Below are positions 41,114 through 51,378 of a DNA stretch of 64,000 nt, one piece after another. The stretch is from Streptomyces sp. NBC_00461 (GTDB lineage Bacteria; Actinomycetota; Actinomycetes; Streptomycetales; Streptomycetaceae), in contig NZ_CP107902.1 of NCBI RefSeq assembly GCF_036013935.1, positions 8,031,001 through 8,095,000 on the forward strand. Reading direction: 5' to 3'. Positions within the stretch are counted from its first letter, which is position 1, and every line of letters begins with the position of its first letter. The notes beneath the pieces were generated by a model, which saw only the letters and a list, made by a program, of their open reading frames with translations, searched no databases and was not told where the DNA came from. The position numbers and the translations under genes are program-made.

Positions 41114-42175
41114 TTGCAGGCTGCCGTCAGCGTCACTCCCGCCCGTGTCCCCGAACTGCTGCTGGGCCTGGCCACCGTGCGGCCGGTCTTCCTCTGGGGT
41201 GCCCCAGGCATCGGAAAGTCCTCCCTCGTCAGGGACTTCGCCGAGTCTTTGGGGCTTACGTGTGTGAGCCTGCTCGGTACCCAGCTCGCGCCCGAGGACC
41301 TCATCGGAGTGCCCCAGATCCGGAACGGGCGCTCGGTGTTCTGCCCGCCGGAGGCCATCGCCCGCGACGAGCCGTACTGCCTGTTCCTGGACGAGCTGAA
41401 CGCCGCCACACCGGATGTGCAGAAGGCGTTCTACTCCCTGATCCTCGACCGCCGTATCGGCAGCTACGAACTGCCGAAGGGCTCGATCGTCATCGGCGCC
41501 GGAAACCGGTCGACGGACAACGCGCTCGCCCGGCCCATCGCCTCCGCTCTCGTCAACCGCCTCACCCACGTCCACCTGGAGGCGTCCGCCAAGGACTGGC
41601 TGACCTGGGCCGCGAACAACGCCATCCACCCCTGGATCCTCGACCACCTCACCGACCGGCCCGACCACCTGTGGTCCAAGCCGCCGAAGACCGAGGAACC
41701 CTTCTCCACACCCCGCTCCTGGCACATGCTCTCCGACGCGCTGCACTCCTTCGGCCAGGGGCTCGGCGAGGAGACCCTGAAGGTCCTCGCGCACGGCACG
41801 CTGACACCCCGGCACGCCACCGCGTTCTGCGGCTACGTCAAGATCGTGCGCAGCCAGTTCGGCATCGAGGCGATCATCAAGGGCGACGCCCGCTGGCCGA
41901 ACAGCCTCGCGGACCGCGACCTGCTCTACTACCTCGCCGACTCCTTCCGCGGCCGCCTGATCAAGGAGCTGCCGGTCAGCAAGGAGCACATGTCGGCGAA
42001 CGGCCGGCAGACCGCGTACCGCGCCAAGTCGCTGCTCGTGCAGCTCGCGGAGATCTCCGTCGAGGTCGCCCAGACCGTCATCGCCTCCGACGCCGACGGC
42101 AACCCCGTCCTGCCGGCGTGGTTCCTCATCGAGGCCGCCCGGGACATGCCCCGGCTGGTGGAGGCGCGCCGGTGA
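41114..42175 (+). CDS. MoxR-like AAA+ ATPase
   Basis: A 353-residue AAA+ protein: Walker A GAPGIGKSS near residue 30, pore-loop/sensor region with CLFLDELNAATPDVQKAF (Walker B Asp-Glu), IGAGNRSTDNALARPI (sensor 1 Asn) and NRLTHVHLE (arginine finger side). MoxR ATPases load metals or remodel client proteins together with VWA partners, and here the next gene (overlap GTGA) encodes such a partner. TTG 41114 lies nine bases after AAGGAG; a later GTG is a weaker option. Confidence 0.88.
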   Translation: MQAAVSVTPARVPELLLGLATVRPVFLWGAPGIGKSSLVRDFAESLGLTCVSLLGTQLAPEDLIGVPQIRNGRSVFCPPEAIARDEPYCLFLDELNAATPDVQKAFYSLILDRRIGSYELPKGSIVIGAGNRSTDNALARPIASALVNRLTHVHLEASAKDWLTWAANNAIHPWILDHLTDRPDHLWSKPPKTEEPFSTPRSWHMLSDALHSFGQGLGEETLKVLAHGTLTPRHATAFCGYVKIVRSQFGIEAIIKGDARWPNSLADRDLLYYLADSFRGRLIKELPVSKEHMSANGRQTAYRAKSLLVQLAEISVEVAQTVIASDADGNPVLPAWFLIEAARDMPRLVEARR

Positions 42176-43974
42176 GCAGGACCCGCGGCAAGGGGCAGAA
42201 GAAGCGGGACCTCGCGGCCGAGGCCTTCGCCGAGGGGATGCGCCTGGTGAAGGCCAACCCGGCGCTGGCGGCCGTCGACTTCGCCGTCTGCAGGCAGGAG
42301 GAGTGCCGGTGCGCGCCCCGCGACCACCTCGTGGTCGTCGACTCCAACGGCGACCTGCACGTCCACCCGAGACGCCTGGCCGAACCCGCCGCCTGGGCCT
42401 GGGCCCTCGCGCACGCCGTGCTGCACCTCGGCTTCGGACACGTCCCGGCGGTGAAGGGCCCGCAGCCGCGCGAACAGCCCGACCGGTACGACCTCGCCGC
42501 GCGCTGCGTCGTCGTCAACCGCTTCCTGCTGAACTTCACCATCGGCACCACCCCCGAGGAACTCCCCGCGTCCTATCCTGACGGCGACGAGGAGCAACTC
42601 GCCGCGCGCTGGCGGCGGGACGGGATCCCGCCCGCGTACGAGCGCTGCGGAACGGCGGGCGACGAGCCCGACCTGCTGCTCCTGCCGTGGGCGGGCTGGA
42701 TGCAGCCCCCGGACCACCAACTGGCGTTCGCCACCGCCCTGACCCGGACCGTGTCGGCGGCGATGGACATGGCGGGCGGCCGCCGCGACTCCCTCACCGG
42801 CGAAGTGGCCCCACAGCGCCCCTGGCAGCAGGCCCTGAGCTGGTTCATCTCCTCCTACCCGCTGCTCGGCGGCATCGCGGCCGGCATCACCCTCGTCGCC
42901 GACGCCGAACTCACCCGCGCCCACGGCATCTCCGTCGCCGCGGTGAACCCGGAGTCCGGCGAGATCTACATCAACCCCCTGCGCCGGTTCGACGGCGAGG
43001 AATGGCGGTTCATCCTCGCCCACGAGATGCTGCACGCCGCCCTGCGCCACGGCGACCGCTGCGGCACCCGCGACCCCTACCTGTTCAACATCGCCTGCGA
43101 CTACGTCATCAACGGCTGGCTGTGCGAGATGCAGGTCGGCACCATGCCGGACGGCCTGCTGTACGACCCCGCCCTCGCCGGTCTCTCCTCCGAGGAGGTC
43201 TACGACCGCCTCGCCGGCGACCTGCGCCGGATGCGCCGCCTCGCCACCCTGCGCGGCAAGGGCCTCGGCGACGTCCTGGGCGCCCCGCTGGGCCCGCCCG
43301 GCGACTACGTCGACCTCGACGAGTTCTACCGCCGCGGCCTCCACCAGGGCCTGGACCTGCACCAGCAGCAGGAGCGCGGCCTCCTGCCGGGCGGCCTGGT
43401 CGAGGAGATCCGCGCGCTCAGCCACCCGCCGCTGCCCTGGGACGCCCAACTGGCCCGCTGGTTCGACGAGTTCGTGCCCAGCCCGCAGCCCGTACGGTCG
43501 TACGCGCGCCCCTCCCGGCGCCAGTCCTCCACCCCGGACATCCCGCGCGCGGGCCGCTACTTCCCGCCCGAGGAGATCGCCCGCTGCACCTTCGGCGTGG
43601 TCCTCGACACCTCGGGCTCGATGGAGCGCACGCTGCTGGGCAAGGCCCTCGGCGCCATCGCCTCCTACGCAGGCGCCCGCGACGTACCGGCCGCCCGCGT
43701 CGTCTTCTGCGACGCGGCCCCGCATGACGCGGGCTATGTGCCGGTCACCGAGATCGCCGGCCGGGTCCGGGTCCACGGCCGCGGGGGCACGGCCCTGCAG
43801 CCCGGCATCGACCTGCTGCACCGCGCGGACGACTTCCCGCCGGGCGCCCCCGTCCTCGTCATCACGGACGGCTGGTGCGACGTGCTGCGGATGCGGCGCG
43901 AGCACGCGTATCTGATCCCGCAGGGCGCACGCCTGCCGTTCACCGCGCGTGGGCCCGTGTTTCGGGTGCAGTAG
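42172..43974 (+). CDS. VWA-like metallopeptidase (DUF2201 type), MoxR partner
   Basis: A 600-residue protein with two recognisable modules. The middle carries a zincin motif, FILAHEMLHAALRHGDRC (HExxH-x5-H near residue 285), preceded by an earlier A-H-A-V-L-H site at about residue 80. The C-terminal ~140 residues form a VWA-like domain with the MIDAS start VLDTSGSME and later VITDGWCD. This matches the DUF2201/VWA-metallopeptidase partners of MoxR ATPases (family knowledge). The likely mechanism is an ATPase-controlled, metal-dependent protease or chaperone; targets are unknown. The GTG overlaps the moxR-like stop. Confidence 0.87.
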   Translation: MSRTRGKGQKKRDLAAEAFAEGMRLVKANPALAAVDFAVCRQEECRCAPRDHLVVVDSNGDLHVHPRRLAEPAAWAWALAHAVLHLGFGHVPAVKGPQPREQPDRYDLAARCVVVNRFLLNFTIGTTPEELPASYPDGDEEQLAARWRRDGIPPAYERCGTAGDEPDLLLLPWAGWMQPPDHQLAFATALTRTVSAAMDMAGGRRDSLTGEVAPQRPWQQALSWFISSYPLLGGIAAGITLVADAELTRAHGISVAAVNPESGEIYINPLRRFDGEEWRFILAHEMLHAALRHGDRCGTRDPYLFNIACDYVINGWLCEMQVGTMPDGLLYDPALAGLSSEEVYDRLAGDLRRMRRLATLRGKGLGDVLGAPLGPPGDYVDLDEFYRRGLHQGLDLHQQQERGLLPGGLVEEIRALSHPPLPWDAQLARWFDEFVPSPQPVRSYARPSRRQSSTPDIPRAGRYFPPEEIARCTFGVVLDTSGSMERTLLGKALGAIASYAGARDVPAARVVFCDAAPHDAGYVPVTEIAGRVRVHGRGGTALQPGIDLLHRADDFPPGAPVLVITDGWCDVLRMRREHAYLIPQGARLPFTARGPVFRVQ

Positions 43975-44031
43975 GCAGGAATGTGATCGGATGGCGTCGC
44001 AAGGAACAATCGGAATTCGGAAGGACTCACC

Positions 44032-44460
44032 GTGGCAACCACGCGCTCCGCACACACCGTCTGGGAAGGCAGCCTGATCGAGGGCAGCGGTGTCGTCAAT
44101 TTCGACTCCTCCGGTGCCATCGAGGCACAGCCGGTCACGTGGGCCTCGCGCTCCCAGGACGCCAACGGCAAGACCAGCCCCGAGGAGCTGATCGCCGCCG
44201 CGCACTCCAGCTGCTTCTCCATGGCGCTGTCGCACGCCCTGAACGGCGCCGGCACCCCGCCCACCAAGCTCGTCACCTCGGCGGACGTGAACTTCCAGCC
44301 GGGTGAGGGCATCACCGGCATCCACCTCACCGTCGAGGGCACGGTCCCCGGCATCGACAACGACGCCTTCGTCGCCGCCGCCGAGGACGCCAAGAAGAAC
44401 TGCCCGGTCAGCCAGGCCCTGACCGGCACGACGATCACCCTGTCGGCCAAGCTCGCCTGA
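44032..44460 (+). CDS. OsmC/Ohr-family peroxidase
   Basis: A 142-residue OsmC-type protein: GTGCC-like Cys sites AAHSSCFSMAL and KKNCPVSQAL provide the two redox cysteines, and PEELIAAAHSSC is the family signature. It reduces organic hydroperoxides at a dimer interface. It starts with GTG 44032. A strong terminator follows at 44488-44518. Confidence 0.92.
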   Translation: MATTRSAHTVWEGSLIEGSGVVNFDSSGAIEAQPVTWASRSQDANGKTSPEELIAAAHSSCFSMALSHALNGAGTPPTKLVTSADVNFQPGEGITGIHLTVEGTVPGIDNDAFVAAAEDAKKNCPVSQALTGTTITLSAKLA

Positions 44461-44487
44461 CACCCGTAGGGCCTGTACGGCCTTCGA

Positions 44488-44518
44488 TGCCGCGCCCCGC
44501 CGGTCCGGGGGCGCGGCA
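44488..44518 (+). terminator. Strong hairpin terminator after osmC
   Basis: TGCCGCGCCCC (44488-44498) pairs perfectly with GGGGCGCGGCA (44508-44518) around a nine-base loop. A short T-rich run (GTCGTTTCC) follows. Confidence 0.8.
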
Positions 44519-44559
44519 CCGTCGTTTCCGGGGTACCCGGCGTACGTGGGGTACGCGGC

Positions 44560-44580
44560 ATTGACAACAGCCCACTCAAG
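44560..44580 (+). promoter_or_regulatory. dnaK promoter with a candidate HspR (HAIR) site
   Basis: TTGACA (44561-44566) can serve as -35, with a weak TGTGCT at 44584-44589 as -10 (17-base spacer). ACTCAAG (44574-44580) is a perfect right half of the HspR site CTTGAGT-N7-ACTCAAG, and ATTGACA exactly seven bases upstream keeps TTGA of the left half. Overlap with the -35 fits repression. Confidence 0.5.
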
Positions 44581-44624
44581 TTTTGTGCTGGAGTCTGGAA
44601 GCGCCCTGGCGGAAGGGGACGGAG

Positions 44625-46513
<1,889 letters not shown>

Positions 46514-46517
<4 letters not shown>

Positions 46518-47005
46518 GGCGCCTCTGTGCGGCCGAGGGGGAGGACGGCGCACACGGCATCCAGGACAGACGCGTACGGAGTGCCGAAATCGGTGAGCCG
46601 GCACCGGAGTTGATCCAGGCCGGCGCGGTGCTCCGTGAGCAGGTCCGTGTCGCCGGTGCGCGCCGCGAACTCCAGCACCGCGGGCAGGAAGTCGGGCCGC
46701 TCCTCGCCGCTGAACTCCAGGCCGGCGGCGTGGTAGACCTCCTTGAAGCGGGCCGGCGACATGCCGCGCCGCTGGGTGTCCCCGTCCCGCCACCAGCTCA
46801 GACAGAGGCTGTGGCGGTTCTTGAAGCCGAAGACCTGGACGTAGTGCTCGGCCAGTTCCTGGGGCGGTGTGACGGCCGCGTGGTCCACGAACTCCCGCAG
46901 CTGCGGGGCCGCTTCGCGCAGCAGCGGCAGCCGGGCCCGGAAGTCCTTGTCGGGATAGGTCAGGCAGAGTGCTGCCGCCTGGTACAGCACGGCGTCCGAG
47001 GGCAT
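46514..47005 (-). CDS. narJ: NarJ, nitrate reductase assembly chaperone (orphan)
   Basis: A 163-residue TorD/NarJ-type helical protein: [53 protein letters not shown] and [12 protein letters not shown] are NarJ signatures. NarJ inserts molybdenum cofactor into NarG. Only the 3' end of narH lies upstream, and narI, expected downstream, is replaced by dnaK. Without its clients the gene is presumably functionless here, yet the frame is intact, so the loss may be recent or it may serve another nar operon. Confidence 0.9.
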
Positions 47006-47015
47006 CAGGTCTCCT

Positions 47016-47215
47016 TCACGTCGACCGACAGGGCCGTCTCCTCCAGCCGACGGCGGCCGTGACCGCCACGTCGGCTTCCTCGCCGAGGCTGACCGCGCGC
47101 ATGCGGGCGCGCATCGCGGCGAGCTTCTCCGGGCCGGCCCGCACCGGCGCGATGCCGCCCGCGGTGAACAGCTCGACCAGGTACTCCAGGGGAATGCGGA
47201 GGTATCCGCGTGTCG
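47016..47215 (-). pseudogene. narH: 3' remnant of narH (nitrate reductase beta subunit)
   Basis: On the minus strand one frame reads GYLRIPLEYLVELFTAGG, then APVRAGPEKLAAMRARMRAV and SLGEEADVAVTAAVG, and stops at 47016-47018, ten bases before the narJ ATG. This is the C-terminal end of the iron-sulfur beta subunit NarH. No upstream part, no start and no narG are present; resemblance is lost near 47215, before the methyltransferase gene that starts beyond 47303. A deletion of narG and most of narH explains it. Confidence 0.82.
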
Positions 47216-47302
47216 GCCACGTGCGTCGCTCCCTTGCTCGCCCTGGCCTACGACGCTAGGCGCAAGCGGGGGGAACGCACCTGTTCACGGCAGCCGTACG
47301 GG

Positions 47303-48115
47303 TCAGGGCTTGCGGGCGACTCCCGCGTACACCGGCACGACGCCCTCCGCCTGCACCGCCACGTCCTCGGCCTCCGGGCGCCACCCGGTCACCGGGATCA
47401 CACCCGGGCCGAGCAGCTCCAGGCCCTCGAAGAAGCGCTGGAACTCGGTGATCGACCGGGGGTGGAAGGGCGTGCCACCGGCCCGGAAGGCGCCGGCCGC
47501 CTTCGCGACGGCCTCCGGATTCAGATCGGGGGTGACCTGCGACAGGATCAGACAGCTGCCCGGGGCCAGCGCCGCGACGTACTTCCGCACCATCCCGTAG
47601 ACGTCATCGCCGTCGGCCTCGTCGCCCAGGTAGTGGGTCAGCGCGACCAGCGACAGTGCGACCGGCCGCGTGAAGTCCAGGGACTCCTCAGCCCGCGCCA
47701 GCAGCGATCCGACGTCCCGCGCGTCCGCGTGCACGTAGTCCGTGCTGCCCTCGGCGGAGCCGTGCAGCAGCGCCTGGGCGTGCCGCAGCACGATCGGGTC
47801 GTTGTCCGCGTACACCACCCTGGCCTGAGGTGCCACGCCCTGCGCCACCTGGTGCAGGTTGGGCTCGGTGGGGATGCCCGTGCCGATGTCCAGGAACTGG
47901 CGTATCCCCGCCTCGGCGACCGTGCGGACGGCCCGGTGCATGAACCTCCGGTTGGCCCGCGCCCCGCGTACCGCGGTGTTGTCCAGGGCGAGAATCCTGC
48001 GCGCCAGTTCCTCGTCCACCGGGTAGTTGTCCTTGCCGCCCAGCCACCAGTCGTACACGCGGGCGGGATGCGGCCTGCTGGTGTCGATCCGCGGTGCGGC
48101 GTCGGAACCGGTCAT
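47303..48115 (-). CDS. SAM-dependent methyltransferase, DUF574/Methyltransf_19
   Basis: A 270-residue protein. IDTSRPHPARVYDWWLGGKD at the N-terminus, FLDIGTGIPTEPNLHQVAQ (SAM loop) and YADNDPIVL are typical of this actinobacterial family, known for pairing with XRE/DUF5753 regulators, as here. The methyl acceptor is unknown. Confidence 0.87.
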   Translation of the reverse strand: MTGSDAAPRIDTSRPHPARVYDWWLGGKDNYPVDEELARRILALDNTAVRGARANRRFMHRAVRTVAEAGIRQFLDIGTGIPTEPNLHQVAQGVAPQARVVYADNDPIVLRHAQALLHGSAEGSTDYVHADARDVGSLLARAEESLDFTRPVALSLVALTHYLGDEADGDDVYGMVRKYVAALAPGSCLILSQVTPDLNPEAVAKAAGAFRAGGTPFHPRSITEFQRFFEGLELLGPGVIPVTGWRPEAEDVAVQAEGVVPVYAGVARKP

Positions 48116-48152
48116 GCGGTGTCTGCTCCAGGGTTTCGTGGCTGAGACTGAC

Positions 48153-49016
48153 TCAGAAGTCCCTGCGGCACTCCCGCAGGAGCTTCTTCGTGCGCTGGGC
48201 CGACGCGGCCCGCGCCGTCATGTGGTCGAGGACCTCCAGGTGTGCGGAGACCTCCGTGCGCGAGTCGAGGTACAGGGCCCCGGTCAGGTACTCGGTGAAG
48301 ACCATGTCGGGCAGCTCCGGTTCGCCGAAGCGGAACAGCGTGAAGGGCGCGTACGTCCCCGGGTGCGGGCCGTCCTTGAACTCGGCGATCTGCAGCGTGA
48401 CCCGGTCGCGCTCGGCGAAGTCCAGCAGCTTGTCCAGCTGTTCGCGCATCACTTCGCCGCGGATGCTCACCGGCCGTCGCAAAACCGTTTCGTCCATGAT
48501 CACCCACAGGTGGGGCGGATCCGGGCGCTCCAGGAGCCGCTGGCGGGCCATCCGCAGGGACACATGCCGCTCGATGGTCTCCGGTCCGGTCTGCCCGACC
48601 GTTCCCGCCTCCATCACGGCATGCGCGTACGCCTGGGTCTGCAGCAGTCCGGGTACGAAGTGCGGCTCGTAGGAGCGGACGATGGTCGCGGCGCCCTCAA
48701 GGCTCACGTAGAGGCTGAACCAGTCCGGCAGCACGTCGTGGAACCGCTGCCACCAGCCAGGCCGGTTCGCTTCTTCGGCGAGGGCTACGAACGCGGCCGC
48801 CTCGTCGTCCGGGACGCCGTACGTCTCCAGCAGCACCTGGACGTACGGGATCTTCAGGGCGACCTCGGCCATCTCCATCCGCCGTACGGTCGCGGGGGCC
48901 ACCCGCAGGACGCGAGCGGCCTCCTCACGTTTGAGCCGGGCCGTCTCCCGCAGCTCCTGCAGTCGCTTGCCGAGGACCACCTGACCGACGGTGGGCGCGG
49001 GACGCCGCTCGCTCAC
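48153..49016 (-). CDS. XRE-family regulator with DUF5753 domain
   Basis: A 287-residue protein: helix-turn-helix at residues ~15-70 (LGKRLQELRETARLKREEAA, then RVAPATVRRMEMAEV) and a DUF5753 domain (VRSYEPHFVPGLLQTQAYAH, then DKLLDFAERDRVTLQIAEFK). Such regulators are abundant in Streptomyces, and many partner small downstream DUF397 proteins; none is seen here. It lies 37 bp upstream of the DUF574 methyltransferase and probably forms an operon with it. Confidence 0.87.
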   Translation of the reverse strand: MSERRPAPTVGQVVLGKRLQELRETARLKREEAARVLRVAPATVRRMEMAEVALKIPYVQVLLETYGVPDDEAAAFVALAEEANRPGWWQRFHDVLPDWFSLYVSLEGAATIVRSYEPHFVPGLLQTQAYAHAVMEAGTVGQTGPETIERHVSLRMARQRLLERPDPPHLWVIMDETVLRRPVSIRGEVMREQLDKLLDFAERDRVTLQIAEFKDGPHPGTYAPFTLFRFGEPELPDMVFTEYLTGALYLDSRTEVSAHLEVLDHMTARAASAQRTKKLLRECRRDF

Positions 49017-49149
49017 GCCACGCCTCCCCTACGCGCCGAAGTATGCGCGAGCAGTGTGCCATGTTCCGGTGCCGGTCTCACGGGATAGATGGTGAGGCGC
49101 TCGCCACGTGGGCGTCGGCGGGGGCCGGCCGGTGCCCAATTGCCCTCGG

Positions 49150-49168
49150 GATTACCCCTCGGGTAATC
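49150..49168. promoter_or_regulatory. Inverted repeat GATTACCC-CTC-GGGTAATC
   Basis: Perfect 8-bp arms with a three-base spacer, 134 bp upstream of the DUF5753 regulator and 126 bp after the next gene. It is the only notable structure in the 278-bp spacer (49017-49294). It may be an operator for the regulator or a weak transcription stop. Confidence 0.45.
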
Positions 49169-49294
49169 GACCGTCGCGGCGAGGGGCGGGATGGTGGTGG
49201 CACCGGGTTCCGGGGCGGCGCACTCCGGTCCGGAACCCGGGTCCCGGCTGCCACGACCCGTCTCGACTGCTCGGTGTCGGCTCGCGAGGGCACG

Positions 49295-50125
49295 TCAGGG
49301 CAGCAGTGACTGGAGGTACTTGACCGTCGCGGGGTCGGCCGGGAGGAACGTCTCGATGGCCAGCTCGGCGACCGTCACGTCCATGGGGGTGTTGAAGGTG
49401 GAGATGGAGGAGATGAAGGACAGCGTCCGGCCCTCGTGCTCGACCTGCATCGGCAGGGCGAAGTGGGGGACAGGATCCGCCGGTTCGTGCTCGTGCTCCG
49501 CCTCTCGCACCGGGTAGGCCGCCACCTCCTCGTACAGCGCACGCAACGGCTCCGAGCGGTGCAGCGCGATCTGACGCTCCATCTGCGCGAGCAGATGGCC
49601 GCGCCACTCACGGAGGTTGCGGATACGGGGTGCCAGGCCCTCGGGGTGCAGCGTCAGCCGCATGGCGTTCAACGGCGGTTCGAGCAGGGACTCCGGGACG
49701 CCCTCCAGCAGCATCATGATGCCCCGGTTGGCCGCGACGACGTTGTACACCGCGTCGACCACCAGCGCGGGGTAGGGCTCGTAGCCCTGGATGAGGCGTT
49801 CCATGCCCTGGCGGAGGGCGTCCAACGCGGGCGAGTCCAGCGGGGTCTCCGGATAGTGCGGGGCGTAACCGGCCGCCAGCAGCAGGGAGTTGCGCTCGCG
49901 CACTGGGACATCCAGGTGTTCGGCCAGCCTGAGCACCATCTCCTCGCTCGGCCGGGAACGCCCCGTCTCGATGAAGCTGATGTGCCGCGCCGAGGAGTCG
50001 GCACGCAGTGCCAGCTCCAGCTGGCTGACCCGCCGCCGCTCCCGCCAGGCCCGCAGCAGGGGACCGACCCTTTTGCCGTCGGAGGTGGCTGCGGATGCCG
50101 GGTGTCCGGTCGCGACAGTGGTCAT
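49295..50125 (-). CDS. Helix-turn-helix regulator with MmyB-like ligand domain
   Basis: A 276-residue protein: XRE helix-turn-helix (LLRAWRERRRVSQLELALRA, then RHISFIETGRSRPSEEMVLR) and a C-terminal PAS-like MmyB domain (GYEPYPALVVDAVYNVVAAN, then PADPATVKYLQSLLP). MmyB-type domains bind fatty-acid-like ligands in methylenomycin-type regulators. Its targets are unknown; it is divergent from the pterin dehydratase gene. Confidence 0.87.
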   Translation of the reverse strand: MTTVATGHPASAATSDGKRVGPLLRAWRERRRVSQLELALRADSSARHISFIETGRSRPSEEMVLRLAEHLDVPVRERNSLLLAAGYAPHYPETPLDSPALDALRQGMERLIQGYEPYPALVVDAVYNVVAANRGIMMLLEGVPESLLEPPLNAMRLTLHPEGLAPRIRNLREWRGHLLAQMERQIALHRSEPLRALYEEVAAYPVREAEHEHEPADPVPHFALPMQVEHEGRTLSFISSISTFNTPMDVTVAELAIETFLPADPATVKYLQSLLP

Positions 50126-50317
50126 ACGTACGACCGTAGCCGAGGAGCGGGTGCGGATCTCCCGGCTCGCCTGTGCCCGCTCGCCTCTCCCCGCCCGCCG
50201 ACGATCTCGGTGCCGTGCGTGTCCGCAGCCCCGTCATCGGGCACCCCCTTACTGACCAGGGCCGTCGTGGGACGGCTGTGGCAGGCTGAGGACATACCCC
50301 CAGGAAGGAGCGATGTC

Positions 50318-50623
50318 ATGGCCGTCGAACCGCTGTCGCAGAAGGAGATCGAGGACCGGCTCGCCGAGCTGCCGGGCTGGTCCCTCGACGGGGACCGCAT
50401 CACCCGCTCCTACCGGCTCGGCACGCACTTCGCCGCGACGGCGATGGTCGTGCACATCGCCCGGATCCAGGAGGAGCTCGGCCATCACAGCGACCTCACC
50501 CTCGGCTACAACACCGTGTCCCTTTCCGTGAACACGCACAGTGCGGGCGGCAAGGTCACCGAGCTCGACTTCGGGCTGGCCCGCAAGGTCGAGGATCTGG
50601 CTCAGGGCCACGGCGCACACTGA
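50318..50623 (+). CDS. phhB: 4a-hydroxytetrahydrobiopterin dehydratase
   Basis: A 101-residue protein with the pterin-4a-carbinolamine dehydratase signature EELGHHSDLTLGYNTVSLSV (conserved His-His and Tyr-Asn) and start LSQKEIEDRLAELPGWSL. It recycles pterin cofactor after aromatic hydroxylases and may stabilise other proteins. AGGAAGGAG lies seven bases before ATG 50318. The methyltransferase follows five bases after its stop. Confidence 0.9.
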   Translation: MAVEPLSQKEIEDRLAELPGWSLDGDRITRSYRLGTHFAATAMVVHIARIQEELGHHSDLTLGYNTVSLSVNTHSAGGKVTELDFGLARKVEDLAQGHGAH

Positions 50624-50628
50624 CCCGC

Positions 50629-51378
50629 GTGCTCGACTACGACAAGGAAGCCGACGCGTACGACGTCACGCGAGGCGGCGAGCCCAGGGCCGCGGCCGCC
50701 GCAGACGCTGTGCTGCGCCTGGTCCCCGCCGACGCGGGCCGGCTCCTCGACCTCGCCTGCGGCACCGGGATCGTCACCAGGCGGCTCGCGGCCGCGCGGC
50801 CCGCCACCCGGGTGACGGGCGCCGACCTGACGTACGGCATGGCACGGATGGCGGCCGCCCGCCTGCCGGGCGCGGTCCTGCTGGCCGACGGCCGCCGGCT
50901 GCCGTTCCCGGATTCGACGTTCGACGCGGTCACCACCGTGTGGCTGCTGCATCTGCTCGACGAACCCGAGGACGTGCGGGCCGCGGTCGCCGAGTGCGCC
51001 CGCGTACTGCGGCCCGGCGGTGTGTACGTCACCACCGTCGACAAGGCCGCCGCACACGACGTCGGCAGCGACATCGACGCCGTCCTCGCACCGCGCCCGC
51101 GCCGCCCGGCCCGGGACGCCGGACCGCTCGTGGAGACGTACGCCGCCGCACACCGCCTGTGCCCGGCCGGGCAGGCCCGCTTCCCGGGCCACGGCCAGGG
51201 CCGCAGCCCCCGGCGCACCACCGCGGACCTGCGGCGCGGCTGGTTCACGGTGTTGCCGCCCGGCGACCCGGTCACCGAGCGCTTCGTGGCGCGGATCCAG
51301 GCGCTGCCCGACCAGGACCGGCCGCGCGCCGACCCGGAGTTCACCCTGCGTGCCTTCAGGAAGCCGACGGCCGGCTGA
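50629..51378 (+). CDS. Class I SAM-dependent methyltransferase
   Basis: A 249-residue protein with motif I LLDLACGTGIVTRRLAAARP, acidic motif GADLTYGM, post-motif VTTVWLLHLLDEPEDVR and VLRPGGVYVTTVDK. It resembles UbiE/menaquinone-type methyltransferases but the acceptor is unknown. It starts with GTG 50629, close behind phhB. The last 23 bp overlap the convergent gene at 51356. Confidence 0.87.
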   Translation: MLDYDKEADAYDVTRGGEPRAAAAADAVLRLVPADAGRLLDLACGTGIVTRRLAAARPATRVTGADLTYGMARMAAARLPGAVLLADGRRLPFPDSTFDAVTTVWLLHLLDEPEDVRAAVAECARVLRPGGVYVTTVDKAAAHDVGSDIDAVLAPRPRRPARDAGPLVETYAAAHRLCPAGQARFPGHGQGRSPRRTTADLRRGWFTVLPPGDPVTERFVARIQALPDQDRPRADPEFTLRAFRKPTAG

